31,106 bases of DNA. Source: a virus. A program made the position numbers and the translations under genes. Location of the stretch: positions 1-31,106 of the IMG/VR virus record IMGVR_UViG_3300048104_000416. The stretch is one strand, 5' to 3'. Under the pieces are notes generated by a model. It was not told the DNA's origin. It worked only from the letters and a program-made list of their open reading frames with translations, and did no database searches. Below, piece after piece: positions 6,019-14,340 of the stretch (within the stretch, counting starts at the first letter, position 1; every line of letters begins with the position of its first letter).

Positions 6019-7851
6019 TTATCCGTCACACGCTGCACAGTCAGGATCTGTAGCGGATGCAGCAATATCTCCTCTAAGTACACTTTCAGTTCTCATATAG
6101 TAAAGTGTTTTTACGCCCTTTCTGTATGCCTCTAAATGTACTTGATTAATAAATTTAGGTTCAGCTTCTTTTGGGAAAGCTAGATTTAAACTTGCAGCTT
6201 GATCAACATATTGTTGTCTAATACCCGCTTGTCTTACTAGATCTAATTGATTAATTTCCTTAAATGTTCTAAATACATCTTTCATAGGAATATAATCAGC
6301 TTGCTCTAAAGTTGGTAATTTTTCTAATTGTCTTTGAGTCAATGGTTTTTGAATACCTGCAGTTCCATCGTTATCTGAAAACGAGGAAACAAAATAATCT
6401 TCAATCCATGGTAAACCTAAAACCGAGCCGCCATCTTCTAATATCTTGTCCCATGTTGATTTAGTATTTTTACCGATAGTTTCCAAAACCTTTTCTAATG
6501 TTGGGTTTTTTCTAATGAAAGTGCCTTTAGCTGTTTGTTCTGTTAATAGATTTGCTGCCCATGGTTCAATACCTGGTGAAACATTTCCACTGAGTTTTGA
6601 ATTAGTTACTGTAGGAGCAATAGCTCTTAGGTGTGTGTTTCTCATTCCAGTCCCTACACACCAAAGTGGTTCACCATATTCCGTAGCTAAATCTCTAGAT
6701 GCTCTTTCAGATTCTATCTTTAATTGTGAAAATATTTTACGTGTTTCAAATTGAGCCGATAGAGAATCAAACGGAATGTTCTTTTCTTGTAAATATGTAT
6801 GCCATCCTAATACACCAAGTCCCAATGCTCTTCCTTTTTCAGCTGATCTAATTGAGTTTTCAAAACCTCTCATAAATTTAGCCTTTTGGATAAATTCTTC
6901 CATAACGCCATCTAAAAACCAAGTCGCAGTGTAAATAAGATCAGTATCTTTCCATTCGTTGTATTTTGCTAGGTTTACAGATGATAAACAACATACGAAT
7001 GAATGCGATTCATCTGTGTGTAATGTAATTTCAGAACAAATATTGGTCATATAAACTTTTAATCCATTTTTGTGATATGCTTCTGGATTAGCTCTATTTA
7101 CATTTCCTTTATACATGATATATGGTTCTCCTGTAGATCTACGCTTTCTTAAAAGTGCAGCCCATCTTTTACGAGATTCCTTATCACCTGCTTCTACTTT
7201 TTGCATAAAACCATCTGGAACAACAGCACATTGATGTAGATTTAAAGATTGTCTATTTACATCACCTTTAGGTTCTCTAATTTCTAGCCATTCCCAGAAA
7301 TCATCATGTTCAATATCAATATTAACTGACGCAGCTCCACGTCTGACAGACCCTTGGTTAGTAGCAAGGATTGTAGAGTCATATATTTTACAGAACGGTA
7401 CGACTCCGTCGCTTGTTCCATTACCTGTGATTTTTGCACCCGCTGGTCTAATTTGATTAATACCTAGTCCAACACCTCCACCATGCTTAGCGAGTAACAT
7501 CATTTCTAAGTTTTTAGCTCCAATGTCATGAATAGAATCAGCGACATCAATACCAAAACATGAAATAGGAAGTCCTCTTTCTAGCCCAGTGTTTGAAAGA
7601 ACCGGTGAGGCTAGATTCAACCAACCTTTCCATATATAATCAAAAAATTTCGATGCAAGTTCAGGTTTACCTAATCTTTTAGCAATTGTAGTTGCAACTC
7701 TCCAATATGCATCTTTTGGCGTTTCATCTTGGTAACAATATCCTTTGCTTATTGTCTTAACGTATATCTCTGTGTTTCCCCATGTTGGGAAATCAACACC
7801 TAGCTCCCAACCTAATGAAGCTCCATAGTTTACTTTATTTTCTTTACTCAT
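6019..7851 (-). CDS. nrdA: Class I ribonucleotide reductase, large subunit, lacking the ATP cone
   Basis: Reduces ribonucleoside diphosphates to dNDPs with NrdB. All catalytic landmarks are present: C98 (ISCFG), the N270-x-C272-x-E274 triad (TNICSEI), a partner Cys at 287/288 (CCLSSVNL), the radical-transfer Y584-Y585 (LYYMRT), and the C-terminal redox pair C605/C608 (CAAC). At 610 residues it is shorter than T4 NrdA (about 754). The chain begins almost directly with the catalytic barrel region, so the N-terminal ATP cone that mediates dATP feedback inhibition is missing. It follows nrdB by 14 nt and ends before a three-hairpin 3' region. Loss of the cone should make dNTP supply insensitive to overall dATP shut-off (inference). 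Confidence 0.96.
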   Translation of the reverse strand: MSKENKVNYGASLGWELGVDFPTWGNTEIYVKTISKGYCYQDETPKDAYWRVATTIAKRLGKPELASKFFDYIWKGWLNLASPVLSNTGLERGLPISCFGIDVADSIHDIGAKNLEMMLLAKHGGGVGLGINQIRPAGAKITGNGTSDGVVPFCKIYDSTILATNQGSVRRGAASVNIDIEHDDFWEWLEIREPKGDVNRQSLNLHQCAVVPDGFMQKVEAGDKESRKRWAALLRKRRSTGEPYIMYKGNVNRANPEAYHKNGLKVYMTNICSEITLHTDESHSFVCCLSSVNLAKYNEWKDTDLIYTATWFLDGVMEEFIQKAKFMRGFENSIRSAEKGRALGLGVLGWHTYLQEKNIPFDSLSAQFETRKIFSQLKIESERASRDLATEYGEPLWCVGTGMRNTHLRAIAPTVTNSKLSGNVSPGIEPWAANLLTEQTAKGTFIRKNPTLEKVLETIGKNTKSTWDKILEDGGSVLGLPWIEDYFVSSFSDNDGTAGIQKPLTQRQLEKLPTLEQADYIPMKDVFRTFKEINQLDLVRQAGIRQQYVDQAASLNLAFPKEAEPKFINQVHLEAYRKGVKTLYYMRTESVLRGDIAASATDPDCAACDG

Positions 7852-7865
7852 TTTTATTATCTGTA

Positions 7866-8876
7866 TTAGTCGAACAAGTCATCCTCGTCCCAATTCTCGT
7901 CTTCTCCTGCTTTTGCGTAATCAGTAGGTCTGATAGCAAAAAAGTCGGTGTGTGTATGTCCACCTGTTAGGTGATAAAACCAATCTAAGTTACTTGCTTT
8001 TTCATCATCTAATTCCATAAAAGGACCATCGGTGTATCCAAGCTCTGCAATCTTTTCATTAGCTCTTTTAACAATAAAATGTTTTAGATTTTCTGCTTCC
8101 ATATTTGCAAGATCACCTTGCTCAAACATTTTATCAATAAACTTGTGTTCCATTTCAACCATCAATCTAGCAGCTTCTAAAACTTCTGATTCTACTTGAT
8201 CCTTTAATTCTGGATACTCTGTACACATGTGTCTGAATAACTGGCATCCCATTTTTGAGTGCAAAGACTCATCTCTTACTGACCACTTCATTTGTTGGCC
8301 AATTCCTTTGAGTAAGTTTCTCATTTGGAAACTATATAAAACCGCAAAAGAACTGTAGAGTGAAACACCTTCAGCAAATGCTGAGAAAATAGCTAATGAC
8401 CTAGCGACTTCTTTTCTAGCATCTTCATTAACTGCTAGATCTTCATGCGTGTAATCTGCAGAAGTTGAAGTTAATAGGTCAAACTTTTCGGCAATTGTAG
8501 GTTCGTGTAAAAATGCTGCAAAATCCTCTAAGCCCAACGTTTCATTAAGATATGAATATGCAACTGCATGTATTGTTTCTTGTGATCCAAACATCATAGC
8601 CATTTGTCTAATCTCATGTTTAGGAAACCAACTCGTTACCATATTAGTCCAATAGTCTGAAACTGCACATTCGGTTTGAGCAAAACCCAAAAGAATATTA
8701 CCTACAAGGTTTTTTTCATGTGGCATAAGATTTTCATTCCAATCTTTTACATCACCTTGCATTGAGATTTCAGTGTGTAACCAAAAGGCTTGGGCCTGTT
8801 TAAGCCAACCTTCGTTATAGTATTCAGGATATTCGAACGGTTTGTATTCTAAGCGTTCTTTAAAGAGATTTGACAT
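7866..8876 (-). CDS. nrdB: Class I ribonucleotide reductase, small (radical) subunit
   Basis: Ferritin-fold subunit that makes the tyrosyl radical for NrdA. The 336-residue chain shows the metal ligands E69 (AQTECAVSDYW), E100 and H103 (SQETIHAVAY), E169 (FAEGVSLYSSF), and E203 and H206 (RDESLH). The radical tyrosine position, Y107, is four residues after H103. This is the classical class Ia/b arrangement, with no sign of the Phe substitution seen in class Ic. The acidic C-terminus (DEDDLFD) fits the tail that docks into NrdA. It heads the nrdB-nrdA pair and has a structured leader upstream. Confidence 0.95.
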   Translation of the reverse strand: MSNLFKERLEYKPFEYPEYYNEGWLKQAQAFWLHTEISMQGDVKDWNENLMPHEKNLVGNILLGFAQTECAVSDYWTNMVTSWFPKHEIRQMAMMFGSQETIHAVAYSYLNETLGLEDFAAFLHEPTIAEKFDLLTSTSADYTHEDLAVNEDARKEVARSLAIFSAFAEGVSLYSSFAVLYSFQMRNLLKGIGQQMKWSVRDESLHSKMGCQLFRHMCTEYPELKDQVESEVLEAARLMVEMEHKFIDKMFEQGDLANMEAENLKHFIVKRANEKIAELGYTDGPFMELDDEKASNLDWFYHLTGGHTHTDFFAIRPTDYAKAGEDENWDEDDLFD

Positions 8877-8917
8877 ATTGCTATTATTTTTTTAAGTTTT
8901 TTTACAGAATCCGGTTA

Positions 8918-8950
8918 AGACTACAATGGGCCTTATGTAAGACCCAGTCT
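8918..8950 (-). other. Stem-loop in the nrdB leader
   Basis: A 7-bp stem (8928-8934 with 8939-8945, one G-U pair in the minus-strand RNA, 4-nt loop) is enclosed by a second stem AGACT/AGTCT (8918-8922 with 8946-8950). It sits 40-75 nt before the nrdB ATG and has no T-run, so it is unlikely to be a terminator. It may affect translation or stability of nrdBA mRNA. Confidence 0.45.
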
Positions 8951-8973
8951 AATCTATTTAGATGTAAGAATAA

Positions 8974-8987
8974 TAGCAGCGCTGCTA
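8974..8987. promoter_or_regulatory. 14-bp perfect palindrome upstream of nrdB
   Basis: TAGCAGCGCTGCTA is a perfect 14-bp palindrome with a GC-rich core in an AT-rich spacer, just downstream of the possible nrdB -10 box. It could be an operator or the foot of a 5' hairpin. No partner protein is identified. Confidence 0.4.
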
Positions 8988-8993
8988 GGATTT

Positions 8994-9022
8994 TATATAT
9001 CATGCTACTATTTCTTTTTTCT
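8994..9022 (-). promoter_or_regulatory. Possible promoter of nrdBA (AGAAAA-N17-TATATA)
   Basis: Minus strand: AGAAAA at 9022-9017, 17 nt, then TATATA at 8999-8994. It is a weaker match to the phage consensus but has the same spacing and is located between gp43A and nrdB. Transcription would begin near 8987, at the palindrome. Confidence 0.35.
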
Positions 9023-9027
9023 AAAAA

Positions 9028-10443
9028 TTAGACCTTAATTTTTTTCTTTAATTTTTTTTCTAGTTCATGTGCTTTTTCATAATACTCGTAAGAAGTTCTT
9101 TTATAGTCCTTTCTTTGACCATATAAATCTGCTAGTATCTTTTTGAGAATACTATCTTCTTTCTTATATACAACACCATTTTCACAGACAATGACATCTT
9201 TGTCTTTTCTTCTTTCTGGAATATCCATTTCATTCACTTGTTCAATAAATGCATCCGGAGATATATTAAATTGACGCATGATTGATGGATACAGAGATGC
9301 AAAGTCAAACGCAGAAACTCCAGAGTAATAGCCTACAATAGGCTGTTTAACAAATGCTCCTTCGAATTTGCCATCTTTTTTAGCATCTTCTTTATTCCAT
9401 TCCATTCCAATTTTTTTATTCTGACCTATTAGCTTTCTAGCTATAAGTGCTTCAGTTACTGCCACTGGAGATGCTGCTTTATAAAGCGGCATTCTTGTGA
9501 TAGTTGCCAATGTCAATAGTACTTCCATGGATCTAAGTTGTTGATCTATGTAATATACCAGACAAGAATCGACTACGTTATAGTAAATGTACTTTTGAAA
9601 ATTATCTTCATAAAGTTCTTGTAATCCACCGGTGTATTTGATTTTTGCAACATCTAATACTGAGCTCGATACAAAATCTAAAGAATTAGATTCTTTTACT
9701 GCAACTGATCTATCATATTTATCATATAATTGCATGTAATCTAGAATACCCATGTGCAATGGTCTACTATCATTTCGATCTAGCGATCCAGTGATAGCCA
9801 CATCAGTCAGGTCGATTTGTAATCTCTTACATCTGTTTACTATATACTGCCAGTCATAGTTAATGAAGTTCCAACCAGTCATCATTGGGAACTTAGGTAA
9901 AAACTTATGTAAGAAACTATAAACCATGTTATACTCGTCGTCAAACTTGTAATAACTAAATTCCCAATCTTGATCATAATCTTTGAAGTGTTTATTGGTA
10001 TCTTCTTCAATTTTCTTGATCTGATCAGAACTCATGTCTTCTAAACCTAAAACAATTGCTTTGCGCTCAGGTGTAATAATAGAAAACGATAGAATTCTGG
10101 TTTTTGCTTCTTCTGCTTTTGGGAATCCATCTACAATTTCAGTTTCAATATCCACAAAGTATGTACGTGGCATATTAAATTCAAAGATTTCTTCTTGATC
10201 TTTTTCAGGCAATGAATCCATGAAATAGAGCAGGCTAAATTTATTAAAACTTCTAGAGATAGATCTTTTAATAGGTCTATTATCCCAATTCCTAAACTTA
10301 ACATCTTTCCAACGATCCTTTTCTTCAGTAACTACCCAATTTTCAAATTTATTTACAGAATATCTTTTAAAGGAAACTTTACCTTCCTTATCGTAGTAAC
10401 TAATAATAACTTCGTTTTCTTTTTGCTCTATGTCTAGTAACAT
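9028..10443 (-). CDS. 43A: DNA polymerase gp43, N-terminal part (exonuclease and palm motif A)
   Basis: First piece of the family B replicative polymerase. The 3'-5' exonuclease motifs are present: Exo I D98-x-E100 (FVDIETE), Exo II (NFINYD) and Exo III (YNVVDS). Palm motif A with the first catalytic Asp (FDFASLYPSI) follows at about residue 378. The chain then enters the fingers (YGQRKDYKR) and stops after a lysine-rich helix (KKLKKKIKV). Motifs B and C are missing; they lie in the ORF at 3214-4422, about 4.6 kb downstream on the same strand. The break is in the helical fingers region, a place where some T4-like phages (Aeromonas phages, for example) are known to have split gp43. The ATG at 10443 is 18 nt after the dUTPase stop. 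Confidence 0.94.
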   Translation of the reverse strand: MLLDIEQKENEVIISYYDKEGKVSFKRYSVNKFENWVVTEEKDRWKDVKFRNWDNRPIKRSISRSFNKFSLLYFMDSLPEKDQEEIFEFNMPRTYFVDIETEIVDGFPKAEEAKTRILSFSIITPERKAIVLGLEDMSSDQIKKIEEDTNKHFKDYDQDWEFSYYKFDDEYNMVYSFLHKFLPKFPMMTGWNFINYDWQYIVNRCKRLQIDLTDVAITGSLDRNDSRPLHMGILDYMQLYDKYDRSVAVKESNSLDFVSSSVLDVAKIKYTGGLQELYEDNFQKYIYYNVVDSCLVYYIDQQLRSMEVLLTLATITRMPLYKAASPVAVTEALIARKLIGQNKKIGMEWNKEDAKKDGKFEGAFVKQPIVGYYSGVSAFDFASLYPSIMRQFNISPDAFIEQVNEMDIPERRKDKDVIVCENGVVYKKEDSILKKILADLYGQRKDYKRTSYEYYEKAHELEKKLKKKIKV

Positions 10444-10461
10444 ATTATGTGTGTTGTTTGA

Positions 10462-10926
10462 TTAATATCCTCGCTCTTGTCTATCGTGATTCTCAGCATT
10501 CTTTGCCATGTACAAGTTAACTATATCTTTACTTGTCATACCAATAGAAATTGCAAAGTTCATATAAAAATGAAGACCATCAATCCACTCATAAAATAAT
10601 TCTAGCTTATCTTCTTCGCTAAGATCTTCGATTTTCATTTCAGGAGTCTTAACATTGTCCTTCTTCCAGTATTTCCAACCTGCGTTTCCAATACCGTCAT
10701 TAATTCCGCCTAGTGCATCAAACATTTCATTAAGCTCATCGCTCATTGCATGTTTGTTTACCATCCAGAAATCTGCAATCTCTTTAATGCTCCAACCTTC
10801 AAAGTTAAAGCCCAATCTAGATTGCAATTCTTTTTGTTTGTCAAAGAGTAAACCAAAAGTATCTTTAGTATCTTTGTGATAATCTTGAATATCAAGATCT
10901 GCGCATTTGTTGTCTATGTTTGCCAT
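10462..10926 (-). CDS. All-alpha dimeric dUTPase-like pyrophosphohydrolase
   Basis: A 154-residue all-helical protein of the dimeric dUTPase/MazG superfamily, expected to hydrolyse dUTP (or a related dNTP) to the monophosphate. The metal-binding helices show E64xxE67 (DELNEMF) and E113xxD116 (FYEWIDGLHF). The C-terminal signature NHDRQERGY matches the family's N-x-x-R-Q-x-x-G-Y ending. It has its own TGAAAC-type promoter (10945-10973) and runs into gp43A with a 19-nt gap. It could keep uracil out of DNA or feed dUMP into thymidine or modified-thymidine synthesis. Substrate preference is not certain. Confidence 0.85.
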   Translation of the reverse strand: MANIDNKCADLDIQDYHKDTKDTFGLLFDKQKELQSRLGFNFEGWSIKEIADFWMVNKHAMSDELNEMFDALGGINDGIGNAGWKYWKKDNVKTPEMKIEDLSEEDKLELFYEWIDGLHFYMNFAISIGMTSKDIVNLYMAKNAENHDRQERGY

Positions 10927-10944
10927 ATTTTTTTGTGTATATTA

Positions 10945-10973
10945 ATTCTATGATCTTTAGTGAGATAGTTTCA
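10945..10973 (-). promoter_or_regulatory. Promoter of the dUTPase-gp43A unit (TGAAAC-N17-TAGAAT)
   Basis: Minus strand: TGAAAC at 10973-10968 and TAGAAT at 10950-10945 with a 17-nt spacer. The -10 box deviates at one position from TATAAT. It starts 4 nt after the stop of the PLP enzyme gene. The expected start is about 12 nt before the dUTPase ATG. Confidence 0.6.
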
Positions 10974-10976
10974 GTA

Positions 10977-11873
10977 TTATTTGTCCATTTCTAAAACTTC
11001 TCCCCATTCTCTTTTTGAGTTTGTTTTTTCTTTAGTTTCTTCTGATTCTGGGTAAGGTTGTCCACCTACATTCCAAAACCAAGCCCCTTGATTTCCATGT
11101 TTAACCATAAATTCCCAAGCTTTTGCATCGTAGTTCATTGCTGATGGGAAAGGGGGAGCAAATTCTGGTTTTACATCTGAAGCAAAAGCTTTAGGATGTG
11201 ACCAAACTTTAGCTCTACCTAATTCACCGGTCTGTATATTTCTAGAAACCGCGACTGCATTAAATTCAGCATCTGGCCATGCAATTTGTAAAGATCTAGA
11301 TAAAACGCCAGTAGATATTGCTGACCATACTTCTTCTGGATAACCATGTTTTTCTGCTACATCATATGCAACCTTTACTGCGGCTGCAGTTACTAGTTCG
11401 TGTTTAAGTCCTAATGGAATAAATGTTGCATTGTTATCTTCTGCCCATTGTTTTGCAATTCTATTTAAATTAGGCATTGCTGCAATTCTTCTAAATTTAG
11501 GTATTGCTCCTCTCTCAATACATATTGCTTGATGATCTGATATTACTTTGCCCGATGGCATAAATAATACCAGTTTCTTATTATATTTTTTGGCTAAATA
11601 TGCAAGAGATATTCCTGCAAAACCAAATCTGGGTTGTACGTATACCAAAGTATCTGTTGGAGCCTTTTGAACTAGAATATCACCAAATCTGCATTTAGAT
11701 CCAAAGCCCATCATATCATCTCTTACTACATTAAATCCTTCATGATTCACAATAACTGGATCATCTAGTGGATCTTGCCAATCACCGGCCAAATCTAACC
11801 ACGCCTGTCTATTTGGCATCATTAGATTTAAATCTTGATTCATTGTGCTTGTCGTGTGTTTATCGTGTGCCAT
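10977..11873 (-). CDS. PLP-dependent enzyme, fold type II (possible DNA-hypermodification enzyme)
   Basis: A 298-residue member of the tryptophan-synthase-beta/ACC-deaminase fold. K60 in MGFGSKCRFGD is in the position of the PLP-binding lysine (compare GGNKxR in the ACC deaminase and D-cysteine desulfhydrase group). The segment FGFAGISLAYLAKKYNKKLVLFMPSGK resembles the substrate-domain helix (key residues only). STGVLSR fits a phosphate-binding loop. It follows two genes resembling thymidine-hypermodification transferases. In phages such as ViI and M6, PLP enzymes act after amino-acid transfer to hydroxymethyl-dU, processing the attached amino acid. I infer the same type of role here. Generic amino-acid metabolism is the alternative. 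It is shorter than cellular relatives (about 330-340 aa). Confidence 0.75.
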   Translation of the reverse strand: MAHDKHTTSTMNQDLNLMMPNRQAWLDLAGDWQDPLDDPVIVNHEGFNVVRDDMMGFGSKCRFGDILVQKAPTDTLVYVQPRFGFAGISLAYLAKKYNKKLVLFMPSGKVISDHQAICIERGAIPKFRRIAAMPNLNRIAKQWAEDNNATFIPLGLKHELVTAAAVKVAYDVAEKHGYPEEVWSAISTGVLSRSLQIAWPDAEFNAVAVSRNIQTGELGRAKVWSHPKAFASDVKPEFAPPFPSAMNYDAKAWEFMVKHGNQGAWFWNVGGQPYPESEETKEKTNSKREWGEVLEMDK

Positions 11874-11876
11874 ATT

Positions 11877-12983
11877 TTATTCGTTTGGATAATCTCTACC
11901 CCATAAATGTCGAGTAGTGTCTGCGTTAACATTAATTTCTTTATCTGGATGTTTAGCTAAATTAAAGTTACCATCGAATATCCAAGTATATGGAATTCTC
12001 TTTGTAGGTGACTTAATGCCATGACTAATCGCAATGTGTTTATAGAAGAAACATGTTTTATCTTCTACATTTAAATACTTTTGACTTTCCATTGGATTAT
12101 TTGGATGATTTACGAGTACATCCATTTGTCTTAGCCATTCTTCAGCGTGTTTGTTTTCTGCAATAAATTGACCATCTTTGTCAATCGTGTATTTTACTTT
12201 TCCATTTAAATTAACTCCTCCAAATATTTGTTGCATGCCATCAAAGTGTCCAGTTCCTCCAAATAAAATAGATTCTGGGTCAACCAGATCTGGTCTACTC
12301 ATTGCAACATATCTTGCTGTGTTTTTACATGGATATAATGGTGACCTAAATCCTTGATGTTCTTTAAAATAAGCTTCTAATAATTTAGCAAATTCCATCA
12401 TTGTATATGGTCTTTCTAAATCTTCTAGAATATGAGCCATGTCTTTAGCTGCTTTTTTAGGTCCTTCAATTAACCAATCTTTAACTATTGTACCTTTAGG
12501 ATAATAGATCTGAAATAAATCATTTCTTGCATGTCTGTTTTCTACAAAATGTGCCCTAGTCTTTTCTTCACCTTCATTAATTAAGCGAGTTATTGTACCC
12601 CAATGTTCATTTGAAAAAGAGAAAACAATGGTATAATAAAGTAGCTTCTCTAAGTCTGTTTCTTTTTGCATCATATAACAATAAGGATGCTCGTGCCAAT
12701 GTAGTCTATGAGAAAATATCTGATAATCTTCTAACAAAAGTTTATCTTCTCTCTTATCAAACTCGTGACAAAATTCAAAGAACTTTGCTAGCCTCATTTC
12801 TTCTGACCAATCTTTCATCCAACTTTCTGCTGGCTTTTTCTTTTTAAATGCAACATTTGTAGAAGTACCATCATATGTAATATTTCTATACTCTTGTGTA
12901 ACATCGTCTTCAAACGTAAACAAAACACCCAGATCAGGTGTTTGTTTAGCTACTTTTTTTATTTCTTTTATAGTGTTACTCAT
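11877..12983 (-). CDS. Putative thymine-hypermodification transferase-like protein A, 368 aa
   Basis: A 368-residue soluble protein that I tentatively relate to the alpha-glutamyl/putrescinyl-thymine pyrophosphorylase and amino acid:DNA transferase group. The relation rests on helical-bundle composition, conserved-looking segments (FRSPLYPCKNTARY, FGGTGHFDG, CFFYKHIAISHGIKSP) and the neighbourhood. It is rich in His, Trp and Cys at probable active-site positions. It overlaps the upstream 402-aa gene by ATGA (12980-12983) and is followed 3 nt later by the PLP enzyme, so three proteins are translated as a coupled set. No kinase for 5-hydroxymethyl-dU is seen in the window, so the pathway cannot be completed from this sequence. 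The family call is from memory and may be wrong. Confidence 0.55.
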   Translation of the reverse strand: MSNTIKEIKKVAKQTPDLGVLFTFEDDVTQEYRNITYDGTSTNVAFKKKKPAESWMKDWSEEMRLAKFFEFCHEFDKREDKLLLEDYQIFSHRLHWHEHPYCYMMQKETDLEKLLYYTIVFSFSNEHWGTITRLINEGEEKTRAHFVENRHARNDLFQIYYPKGTIVKDWLIEGPKKAAKDMAHILEDLERPYTMMEFAKLLEAYFKEHQGFRSPLYPCKNTARYVAMSRPDLVDPESILFGGTGHFDGMQQIFGGVNLNGKVKYTIDKDGQFIAENKHAEEWLRQMDVLVNHPNNPMESQKYLNVEDKTCFFYKHIAISHGIKSPTKRIPYTWIFDGNFNLAKHPDKEINVNADTTRHLWGRDYPNE

Positions 12984-14188
12984 ATTTTTGCTACCATTTT
13001 TTTGTACTCTTCAACTGATACTCCAGCGCTTTGTAATATTTTATCGTCTGATGGAAATGAAGTCATTCCATTAAATGTTTTTACAAGCCCCAAATCTAGC
13101 ATTGCTTTTTGTCTGCCATATGGATGGTCTTTAATTTCAGAAGAATTCCAAAGAGTGTCCATATTAATATGCGCATAGTCTGCACCTGGCCTTAAATAAT
13201 TTTCAATCCATCTAATAAAATCACAAGCAACATCTTCTGCGTTATACGGTAAAGACCCAGTATCTTCGTATATTTTTGTCATAACAGCATCTAAGAATTC
13301 TTCACTCTTTTTACCTTTCTTTTCTACAGGATCTGCAAGATAACCGATGCATTCTACTGCATTAGTACCATAATAGAACATTGATTCTCTATTCATAAAT
13401 TCTGGGTACCAGTCACATACATCTGCAATAACTGCAGCATATTGGAATCTATAAGCTCTTAGGCCGTTGTCTGCATTCCACTTAAACATCCACTCGCCCA
13501 ATTCTCTTAAATCTTTTTTGCCACCCTGTCTTAAAAAGTTTGCCATGTCTCTGGCCATTCTTGGTGCAAATTCACATAAGAAATAATCTCCACCTCTTTT
13601 GTAAACATATTCTGGTTTACTAAAATTTGCCATGCCTACAAAAGCATCTTCATTTATTTCTGGTTTTGGTGGTTTTGGAAATGCTGGAAATTGATAACCA
13701 ACTGAGGTGTAAAACGGAGTTGGGTGATGTTTAATAACTTCACACATTTCTTCAATAGTAGAACACTCGTGTAAATTAAAAAGAATTGTGTTATGATAAC
13801 CAGATGGTTTAGTAGCGTAATTAATAGCAGAGCCACATACTCTGTGAAGAATAAAAATATAAAGCCATTCTTCTAGGCCAAATTCATTTCTTTTATTGTT
13901 CCAATTGGTAGCAACCTCTTTTCTCTGTGGTGTGTATAATCCCTCGGTCATTCTTGACCAATATGGATGATCTGGATTCCAACCATAAAAGCAATCGTTT
14001 ATTATCTGAGAAAACCCAGCAAATTTACGCTCTACGACATCATATAATTCGATATGATGCATTAGCTCATCATTTAATTTTGATTCTGCATGTGGGACAT
14101 GACCAAGATTACTTAAATCTTGCTGTTTTTTAGCTAGATCAAAATATCTTAAAAACTCATCGTAATACTTAGTCGTTGTTATCTGCAT
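12980..14188 (-). CDS. Putative thymine-hypermodification transferase-like protein B, 402 aa
   Basis: A 402-residue helical protein. Its core reads HRVCGSAINYATKPSGYHN at about residues 112-130, which I compare with the G-S-G/G-Y-x-N pattern recalled from amino acid:DNA transferase-type proteins of hypermodifying phages. Other landmarks are SVGYQFPAFPKP, RGGDYFLCEFAPRMARD, RFQYAAVIADV and MFYYGTNAVECIGYL. It is the second member of a 4-gene run (49-aa ORF, this, 368-aa protein, PLP enzyme) with gaps of 1 to 4 nt or overlaps. In known pathways a kinase activates 5-hydroxymethyl-dU in DNA and such transferases attach an amino acid or polyamine. I infer this kind of reaction and do not know the donor. 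An unrelated helical enzyme is possible. Confidence 0.55.
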   Translation of the reverse strand: MQITTTKYYDEFLRYFDLAKKQQDLSNLGHVPHAESKLNDELMHHIELYDVVERKFAGFSQIINDCFYGWNPDHPYWSRMTEGLYTPQRKEVATNWNNKRNEFGLEEWLYIFILHRVCGSAINYATKPSGYHNTILFNLHECSTIEEMCEVIKHHPTPFYTSVGYQFPAFPKPPKPEINEDAFVGMANFSKPEYVYKRGGDYFLCEFAPRMARDMANFLRQGGKKDLRELGEWMFKWNADNGLRAYRFQYAAVIADVCDWYPEFMNRESMFYYGTNAVECIGYLADPVEKKGKKSEEFLDAVMTKIYEDTGSLPYNAEDVACDFIRWIENYLRPGADYAHINMDTLWNSSEIKDHPYGRQKAMLDLGLVKTFNGMTSFPSDDKILQSAGVSVEEYKKMVAKI

Positions 14189-14189
14189 A

Positions 14190-14339
14190 CTAATCTATAA
14201 TTTTCCAACCGAATGCTGGTCTATTTCTTTGATATTGTCCCATAGACCACTCGATGTCTTTGGTTTCTATTTCAATTATTTCAACTTCTTTCGATGCTGC
14301 GTAAGTAATTTCTATTTTGAATTTTTCGTCTAGTTTCAT
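14190..14339 (-). CDS. Small hypothetical protein, 49 aa
   Basis: A 49-residue ORF from the ATG at 14339 to the TAG at 14190, one nt before the ATG of the 402-aa gene. It begins MKLDEKFKIEITY and ends in a conserved-looking aromatic/basic stretch (WSMGQYQRNRPAFGWKIID). The N-terminal half reads as two acidic beta strands. Tight packing between two larger genes supports it. No family is recognised. By position it could be an accessory of the putative modification enzymes. Confidence 0.65.
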   Translation of the reverse strand: MKLDEKFKIEITYAASKEVEIIEIETKDIEWSMGQYQRNRPAFGWKIID

Positions 14340-14340
14340 A

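Noticed and set aside
8902-9003. A 33-codon minus-strand ORF with a hydrophobic stretch (ILAALLLFLHL) between gp43A and nrdB
   Set aside because: Its start would lie upstream of the predicted transcript start, and it covers the palindrome and leader stem, which explain the sequence better. It could be a small membrane peptide, but support is weak.
9036-9063. A-rich runs (A8 and A7 on the minus strand) near the end of gp43A as a programmed frameshift site
   Set aside because: Neither shifted frame leads to polymerase motifs B/C. The C-terminal half lies 4.6 kb away, so slippage cannot restore gp43.
12593-13178. Plus-strand ORFs of 84 and 94 codons opposite the two putative modification genes
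   Set aside because: Antisense shadows rich in Phe, Leu and Ser, without a promoter or family signature.
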